From the NCBI RefSeq assembly GCF_000496575.1, contig NZ_AYKT01000014.1, forward strand, positions 22,483 through 86,482: a DNA stretch of 64,000 bases, written 5' to 3'. Shown piece by piece: positions 59,626-64,000 of this stretch (position 1 is the stretch's first letter; every line of letters starts with the position of its first letter). The notes beneath the pieces were generated by a model. That model worked only from the letters and a program-made list of their open reading frames with translations. It did not search any database and was not told where the DNA came from. Position numbers and translations under genes: made by a program. The DNA comes from Geobacillus thermodenitrificans subsp. thermodenitrificans DSM 465 (GTDB lineage Bacteria; Bacillota; Bacilli; Bacillales; Anoxybacillaceae).

Positions 59626-60439
59626 GTTTCTTCCCCCTCCATTGCCAACGGGAAGAAGTGGCGGTCTTCGCAGCTGGAGCCAGCTCGCCTGTTAACAGTT
59701 CCCGGAATTCATCGATCGTTAAATCGCGGTACAGCTCGCCGTTTTTCGCCACTGACACCGCCCCCGTCTCCTCGGACACAATGACGGTGACGCTGTCGGT
59801 CACTTCGCTAATACCAAGAGCCGCGCGATGGCGCGTCCCGAGCTCCTTTGAAATGAACGGACTCTCCGACAACGGCAAATAACAAGCGGCGGCAGCGATT
59901 TGATTCTTTTGAATGATCACCGCCCCGTCATGAAGCGGTGTGTTCGGAATGAAAATATTAATAAGCAGCTCGGACGATACGTGTGCATTTAGCATAATTC
60001 CGGTTTCAACATAATCGCCCATCCCGGTCTCCCGCTCGATGGAAATGAGCGCCCCGATGCGCCGTTTTGCCATATACTCGGTCGCTTTCACAATTGCATC
60101 GACCATCCGCAGCCTCTCTTCATCTTCATTGACAGTACTGCGGGTAAACAGTCGCCCACGGCCAAGCTGCTCGAGGGCACGGCGCAGTTCCGGTTGAAAA
60201 ATGATAATGATCGCGAGAAACCCCCAAATGATCGCCTGATCCATCAGCCATTGCAGCGTAGTAAGTCCGAGATAATTACTCACAAAACGAACTAAAATAA
60301 TTAAAAAAATACCTTTCAATAGCTGAATGGCCTTCGTCCCGCGAATCATCATAATCAATTTATAAATGACATACCAAACAACAAGGATGTCGACGACTTT
60401 CAATAAATACGACACGATGGGGAGCTCTTCGAAGGACAT
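59618..60439 (-). CDS. cdaA: Diadenylate cyclase CdaA
   Basis: 273 residues counted from the ATG at 60439, the length of B. subtilis CdaA. Three N-terminal helices (about 13-92), then a DAC (DisA_N) domain with the catalytic DGA (173-175; LHDGAVII) and RHR (205-207; TRHRAALG) motifs. Makes c-di-AMP, which controls potassium and osmolyte balance and cell-wall homeostasis. Site AAAGGAA 8 nt upstream; a GTG two codons earlier is too close to it. Confidence 0.95.
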   Translation of the reverse strand: MSFEELPIVSYLLKVVDILVVWYVIYKLIMMIRGTKAIQLLKGIFLIILVRFVSNYLGLTTLQWLMDQAIIWGFLAIIIIFQPELRRALEQLGRGRLFTRSTVNEDEERLRMVDAIVKATEYMAKRRIGALISIERETGMGDYVETGIMLNAHVSSELLINIFIPNTPLHDGAVIIQKNQIAAAACYLPLSESPFISKELGTRHRAALGISEVTDSVTVIVSEETGAVSVAKNGELYRDLTIDEFRELLTGELAPAAKTATSSRWQWRGKKHG

Positions 60440-60511
60440 CTTCACACTTCCTTTATCTCTAATTCCAACCTTCTGATGGTCATGGAAAAAGCCATCGGAC
60501 GATGGCTGCCA

Positions 60512-61123
60512 TCATTCAAGTGATTGGAGCGCACGGCTGGCCTTCTCTTTAATATTATACCAAATCCATTCAAACACTTGATTAATTTCCTCTACTTCGC
60601 CTGTCACCTGCCCGGCCGATGCCATATATTTCTCCCCACGGATCACCGTCACATTCCCATCCACCGTTCCTTCAATCCGGATCGATCCATTGCGAACGAC
60701 AATATCCCCTTTGACAGTTTCACCTTTTGGCACGATGACCGTATGGTCACGGATGATGACAGGTTCATCAGCCGAAACGGAAAATGAGCCTTTTCCCCCC
60801 CATGAGGAAGCAACGCTTCCTACAGTGAGAAGAAGAAACAGAGAAGCGGCAGTCAACAGTGGATGCCCGTGCAACCAACGACGCAGCCGCACTGTCTTTC
60901 TCTCTTTCGGCATGGCCCCCATCACCGTTGCTGTAAATGATGACGGTGCGGTCACGTGGGAGGCATATTGTAGAAAGGCGACCGTCTTTTTTAATTCATG
61001 AAAATGGGCAGCACAAGCGGCGCACGAACGTAAATGCTCTTTTAGCCGTAGCTCCTCATCCGGCTGAAGATCGCCGTCAAGATAGCTGTGCATAAGTGAT
61101 ACTATTTCTTTCGGACATTCCAT
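60512..61123 (-). CDS. rsiW: Anti-sigma-W factor RsiW
   Basis: 203 residues. N-terminal zinc-binding anti-sigma domain with HLRSCAACAAHF (HxxxCxxC), a single membrane helix (about 88-106) and an extracytoplasmic part with repeats (GDIVVRNGSIRIEGTVDGNVTVI). Holds SigW until cleaved by envelope-stress proteolysis (PrsW/RasP in B. subtilis). 14 nt after sigW with GGTGGGAG. Confidence 0.93.
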   Translation of the reverse strand: MECPKEIVSLMHSYLDGDLQPDEELRLKEHLRSCAACAAHFHELKKTVAFLQYASHVTAPSSFTATVMGAMPKERKTVRLRRWLHGHPLLTAASLFLLLTVGSVASSWGGKGSFSVSADEPVIIRDHTVIVPKGETVKGDIVVRNGSIRIEGTVDGNVTVIRGEKYMASAGQVTGEVEEINQVFEWIWYNIKEKASRALQSLE

Positions 61124-61137
61124 AGTCTCCCACCCTT

Positions 61138-61701
61138 TTATAAATGGCCCAGTTGCCTGCGCAACGCTTCACGGCCGCGATGCAGCCTCGTTTTCACTGT
61201 ACCAACCGGCAAGCCTAAAATCTCACTAATCTCCTGCAATGACAAATCTTCGATGTATTTTAGTACGATCACGCTTCGGTATTTCTCCGGCAGCTGCTCA
61301 ATTGCCCGCTGGACTGTCTCCTGTAGTTCCAAGCTTTCCACTGCCTCTTCAGGCGACGCCTCGCGAGAAGGAAGCTGAGCCTGCATCGTCAATCCATCCG
61401 TACCGTTTAATTCCTCATCCAAATACACATCTGGTTTTCGCTTTCTTAACTTATCGATCGTTAAGTTCGTGGCAATGCGGTATAGCCACGTCGAAAACTT
61501 CATATTTGGATTGTATGTGTCAATATGGACGTAAGCACGGATGAACGCTTCCTGTGCCGCATCTTCCGCCTCATGGCGATTTCCGAGCATTCGGTAACAA
61601 AGGCGGTAAATCTTATCTTTATACAAATCGACAAGATCGGCATATGCGTTTTGGTCGCCTTTTCGGATCGCCCTAATTCTTTTTTTAATAAATAGATCCA
61701 T
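61138..61701 (-). CDS. sigW: ECF sigma factor SigW
   Basis: 187 residues from the ATG at 61701, as in B. subtilis SigW. Region 2 (YKDKIYRLCYRMLGNRHEAEDAAQEAFIRAY) and region 4 (LPEKYRSVIVLKYIEDLSLQEISEILGLPVGTVKTRLHRGR) are intact. Directs RNA polymerase to envelope-stress and antimicrobial-resistance genes. A TTG three codons earlier is a less likely start. A SigW-type promoter precedes it, implying autoregulation. Confidence 0.95.
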   Translation of the reverse strand: MDLFIKKRIRAIRKGDQNAYADLVDLYKDKIYRLCYRMLGNRHEAEDAAQEAFIRAYVHIDTYNPNMKFSTWLYRIATNLTIDKLRKRKPDVYLDEELNGTDGLTMQAQLPSREASPEEAVESLELQETVQRAIEQLPEKYRSVIVLKYIEDLSLQEISEILGLPVGTVKTRLHRGREALRRQLGHL

Positions 61702-61739
61702 AAAATACAATACCCCCGCCCTTACGGCTCATCTTATAT

Positions 61740-61766
61740 TACGGCGCTTGATGAAGAAAAGTTTCA
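61740..61766 (-). promoter_or_regulatory. SigW-type autoregulatory promoter
   Basis: Minus-strand -35 TGAAAC (61766-61761), 17-bp spacer, -10 CGTA (61743-61740), matching the ECF SigW pattern, about 40 bp before the sigW start. Confidence 0.85.
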
Positions 61767-61795
61767 TGCAACATGTTTATTGTATCATAGAACTG

Positions 61796-61831
61796 AAAAA
61801 AGAGGGGAGGTCAAACGAATGACCTCCCCTC
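61796..61831 (-). terminator. Terminator of rocF
   Basis: Perfect 12-bp stem GAGGGGAGGTCA/TGACCTCCCCTC with a 6-nt loop, followed by T6 on the minus strand. Confidence 0.9.
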
Positions 61832-61879
61832 AATCACAGCGAGGAAAAAGCGATTTTACATTGCTCTCCGAGCAGCCCG

Positions 61880-62779
61880 TCAAACGAGTTTCTCTCCAAA
61901 TAGTGATCCCATCAATGCTACGGCGACAGAGGCAGTTTTATTGCGCTCATCTAAAATCGGGTTCACCTCAACAAATTCAGCGGAGGTGATGATTTGCGCT
62001 TCAGCCAGCATCTCCATGGCCAAGTGGCTCTCCCGATACGTCAACCCGCCAATAACCGGTGTACCAACTCCTGGCGCATCGCTCGGGTCAAGCCCATCCA
62101 AATCAAGCGACAAGTGGACACCATCCGTCCGCTCTTTTAAATAGGCAATTGTTTCTTCCATCACCTTCGTCATCCCAAGCCGGTCAACCTCATGCATCGT
62201 ATAAATTTTAATCCCTTTTTCTCGGATAAATTTCTTCTCCCCGTCATCAAGTGACCGAACCCCGATCAATACGACATGTTCCGGCTTAACTTTCGGACTG
62301 TATCCGCCGATCCCCGTCAGCGCTGGATGACCGAATCCAAGGCTTGCCGCCAGCGGCATACCATGAATGTTTCCAGATGGCGAAGTCTCCTCAGTATTAA
62401 CATCGCCGTGCGCATCATACCAAATGACGCCCAACCGTTCATAGTGTTTAGCCACTCCAGCGAGCGTGCCGATCGCAATGCTATGGTCACCACCTAACAC
62501 CAGCGGAAAGCGCCCTCGTTTGACCACTTCATCAACAGCCATCGCCAGCTTTTCATTTGCTTCCGCAACCGCTTTCAAATTACGCAATTGTGAAGCACTC
62601 TGTTCGTGCAACCGCTCCACCTTTCCAATCGGAATATCGCCCAAATCTTCAATATCGTAATGCAGACGTTCCAGCCGTTCAATCACCCCTGCATAGCGGA
62701 TTGCGCTCGGCCCCATATCGACGCCGCGTCGCGTTTGTCCTAAATCCATTGGTACACCGATAATAGAGATTGGTTTCAT
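61880..62779 (-). CDS. rocF: Arginase
   Basis: Mn-dependent hydrolysis of arginine to ornithine and urea, 299 residues. Metal ligands: His99 (LGGDHSIAIG), Asp122, His124 and Asp126 (WYDAHGDVN), Asp225 and Asp227 (SLDLDGLDP); Glu in EVNP. The ornithine made here feeds rocD at 19.4 kb, 40 kb away. GAAAGGAGAG site. Promoter and a dyad upstream. Confidence 0.96.
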   Translation of the reverse strand: MKPISIIGVPMDLGQTRRGVDMGPSAIRYAGVIERLERLHYDIEDLGDIPIGKVERLHEQSASQLRNLKAVAEANEKLAMAVDEVVKRGRFPLVLGGDHSIAIGTLAGVAKHYERLGVIWYDAHGDVNTEETSPSGNIHGMPLAASLGFGHPALTGIGGYSPKVKPEHVVLIGVRSLDDGEKKFIREKGIKIYTMHEVDRLGMTKVMEETIAYLKERTDGVHLSLDLDGLDPSDAPGVGTPVIGGLTYRESHLAMEMLAEAQIITSAEFVEVNPILDERNKTASVAVALMGSLFGEKLV

Positions 62780-62796
62780 GTTGTCTTCTCTCCTTT

Positions 62797-62847
62797 CCCG
62801 TTTCCCCTTATGCCCTTATTGTAGGGGAAACGGGGGCGATGACTCAA
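62797..62847 (-). promoter_or_regulatory. rocF promoter with overlapping 12-bp inverted repeat
   Basis: Minus-strand -35 TTGAGT (62847-62842), 18-bp spacer, -10 TACAAT (62823-62818). A perfect inverted repeat, CCCGTTTCCCCT (62797-62808) and AGGGGAAACGGG (62823-62834), places one arm over the promoter spacer and the other in the early leader: an operator candidate. Confidence 0.6.
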
Positions 62848-62917
62848 CTCGACACTTTTTCGAATATTTATACCTTTGGGACTTCCTCGTCTACTTTCAT
62901 TTAGCTGAGACTAGAGG

Positions 62918-62962
62918 CAAAAAAAGAGCAGTCTACTTCGCATTCCGAAGTAGACTGCTCTT
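62918..62962 (-). terminator. Terminator of the 5S-tRNA operon
   Basis: Perfect 17-bp stem (62924-62940 and 62946-62962) with a 5-nt loop, followed by T7 on the minus strand. Confidence 0.95.
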
Positions 62963-62964
62963 GA

Positions 62965-63037
62965 TGGAGCCTATCGGGATCGAACCGATGACCTCCTGCG
63001 TGCAAAGCAGGCGCTCTCCCAGCTGAGCTAAGGCCCC
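62965..63037 (-). tRNA. tRNA-Ala (TGC)
   Basis: Cloverleaf of 73 nt beginning GGGGCCTTAGCTCAG on the minus strand, anticodon loop TTTGCAC with anticodon TGC, TTCGATC T-loop. CCA not encoded. Confidence 0.97.
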
Positions 63038-63043
63038 GTTCAA

Positions 63044-63115
63044 AGCGGAAGACGGGACTCGAACCCGCGACCCCCACCTTGGCAAGGTGGTGTTCTACCA
63101 CTGAACTACTTCCGC
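63044..63115 (-). tRNA. tRNA-Gly (GCC)
   Basis: 72-nt cloverleaf beginning GCGGAAGTAGTTCAG, anticodon loop TTGGCAA (seven bases, anticodon GCC shifted by one: T-T-GCC-A-A read as TTGCCAA complement on the plus strand), TTCGAGT T-loop. The anticodon stem CCACC/GGTGG and the overall sequence fit Bacillus tRNA-Gly. CCA not encoded. Confidence 0.9.
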
Positions 63116-63122
63116 ATCATGA

Positions 63123-63195
63123 TGAGCCATGGAGGACTCGAACCTCCGACCCTCTGATTAAAAGTCAGATGCTCTACCTACTGAGCTAATGGCTC
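63123..63195 (-). tRNA. tRNA-Lys (TTT)
   Basis: 73-nt cloverleaf beginning GAGCCATTAGCTCAG, anticodon loop CTTTTAA, anticodon TTT. CCA not encoded. The following 130-nt spacer to tRNA-Gln is unusually long. Confidence 0.97.
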
Positions 63196-63327
63196 ACGGT
63201 TAAGATAACACTCTAAAGTACCGATTAGCTCTACCCGTCCCTTACTCTACTAGCTAATTCAAGGATCTTAGATGCGTCGGGAGAATGCTGACCTACGTCT
63301 TGTACCATTTTATGCACAAAAAAATAA

Positions 63328-63402
63328 TGGCTGGGCTAGCTGGATTCGAACCAGCGCATCACGGAGTCAAAGTCCGTTGCCTTACCGCTTGGCTATAGCC
63401 CA
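63328..63402 (-). tRNA. tRNA-Gln (TTG)
   Basis: Begins TGGGCTATAGCCAAG, anticodon loop CTTTGAC, anticodon TTG; discriminator G and an encoded CCA. Confidence 0.97.
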
Positions 63403-63464
63403 ACGTCATAAGGGATATTGTATTCGATAATCAGTATGCCAATTTTGAGAGCAATTATACGTTT

Positions 63465-63500
63465 TTAAATCAACCGTCCTTAAAAGGACGGTTGATTTAA
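63465..63500 (-). repeat. Long hairpin between tRNA-Glu and tRNA-Gln
   Basis: Perfect 17-bp arms around a 2-nt loop (63465-63481, 63484-63500), no T run in either direction. Possibly a processing structure in the precursor or a broken terminator. Confidence 0.7.
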
Positions 63501-63505
63501 AAGAG

Positions 63506-63577
63506 TGACCCGTACGGGATTCGAACCCGTGTTACCGCCGTGAAAGGGCGGTGTCTTAACCACTTGACCAACGGGCC
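63506..63577 (-). tRNA. tRNA-Glu (TTC)
   Basis: 72-nt cloverleaf beginning GGCCCGTTGGTCAAG, anticodon loop CTTTCAC, anticodon TTC. CCA not encoded. Confidence 0.97.
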
Positions 63578-63587
63578 AAAAAATCAA

Positions 63588-63663
63588 TGGAGCTTCCAAC
63601 CGGGCTCGAACCGGTGACCTCTTCCTTACCATGGAAGTGCTCTACCTACTGAGCTATGGAAGC
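63588..63663 (-). tRNA. tRNA-Thr (GGT)
   Basis: Begins GCTTCCATAGCTCAG, anticodon loop ATGGTAA, anticodon GGT; discriminator T and encoded CCA. Confidence 0.95.
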
Positions 63664-63670
63664 GTAAAAA

Positions 63671-63745
63671 TGGCTCCGCAAGTAGGATTCGAACCTACGA
63701 CCTACCGGTTAACAGCCGGTTGCTCTACCGCTGAGCTATTGCGGA
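63671..63745 (-). tRNA. tRNA-Asn (GTT)
   Basis: Begins TCCGCAATAGCTCAG, anticodon loop CTGTTAA, anticodon GTT; discriminator G and encoded CCA. Confidence 0.97.
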
Positions 63746-63758
63746 ACGATACAACATT

Positions 63759-63876
<118 letters not shown>

Positions 63877-63903
63877 AATGATTTATTTACTTAGACACTA
63901 ATT

Positions 63904-63931
63904 ATTATATTCATGTCATTGGTTTTGTCAA
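63904..63931 (-). promoter_or_regulatory. Sigma-A promoter of the 5S-tRNA cluster
   Basis: Minus-strand TTGACA (63931-63926) and TATAAT (63909-63904), both perfect, 16-bp spacer, about 25 bp before the 5S gene. Allows 5S and the tRNAs to be made independently of any 23S gene outside the window. Confidence 0.75.
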
Positions 63932-64000
63932 CAGGAAATTCATTCCTTCAAAACTAGATAACCGTTTTTGGGGAAGAAGCCTCCGCTTTTCGTACTGTCT

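Noticed and set aside
61723..61730. A second CGTA near the sigW start as an alternative SigW -10.
   Set aside because: No TGAAAC at the required distance; the element at 61740-61766 fits.

Overview
The window reads as a chromosomal segment of a thermophilic or thermotolerant Bacillaceae of the Geobacillus/Parageobacillus/Anoxybacillus type. This is inferred from gene content and order (sigW-rsiW-cdaA-cdaR-glmM-glmS; yoaS-yozG-yoaT; a dhb bacillibactin operon; CwlC-, AprX- and RocR-like proteins), strong AGGAGG ribosome binding sites with frequent GTG/TTG starts, and moderate G+C. No species call was possible without database searches.

Layout. 0-9.7 kb: lipoteichoic acid synthase, AprX-like subtilase, CwlC-like amidase, a three-gene operon of small membrane proteins facing a two-component system, a DinB-like protein and a FrnE-like oxidoreductase. 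9.8-14.1 kb: a frameshifted DoxX gene, a decayed dehydrogenase tail, then a CBS-PAS-PAS sigma-54 activator with an acyl-CoA dehydrogenase, preceded by a good -24/-12 promoter and upstream palindromes. 14.3-18.2 kb: a Fur-boxed iron-siderophore ABC importer (ATPase, lipoprotein, two permeases). 18.5-25.4 kb: DedA, then an arginine/ornithine/proline catabolic group (rocD, rocA, permease) with a divergent RocR-like regulator whose AAA+ domain lacks the GAFTGA loop. 25.4-29.3 kb: a scarred zone with a second DoxX gene, an FMN reductase cut by an IS200/IS605 element, tnpA/tnpB remnants, the yoaSTG-type cluster and the remnant of a siderophore-transport ATPase.

29.3-49.7 kb is a complete bacillibactin locus on the minus strand. 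dhbA-C-E-B make and activate 2,3-dihydroxybenzoate. The dimodular NRPS DhbF (Gly and Thr specificity residues, terminal thioesterase), an MbtH protein and an Sfp-type transferase assemble the siderophore. btr (AraC regulator fused to a siderophore-binding domain), feuA-B-C, a nitroreductase and two esterases (YbbA- and BesA-like) take it up and release the iron. Fur boxes stand before dhbA, btr and feuA. No intact ATPase lies in the locus; the nearest intact candidate is the 14.4 kb gene. The locus looks more A/T-rich than its surroundings and has IS605-type remnants on both sides.

50.2-54.3 kb: a gene-less IS605-type element that may encode an omega-RNA-like transcript, a lipoprotein with two OppB/OppC-like permeases without partners, and a flavin reductase. 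54.6-61.8 kb: glmS with its ribozyme, glmM, cdaR, cdaA, rsiW and sigW (with a SigW-type promoter), i.e. amino-sugar and c-di-AMP synthesis and envelope stress control. 61.9-62.8 kb: arginase rocF. 62.9-64 kb: a 5S rRNA-tRNA cluster (Asn, Thr, Glu, Gln, Lys, Gly, Ala) read on the minus strand from its own sigma-A promoter.
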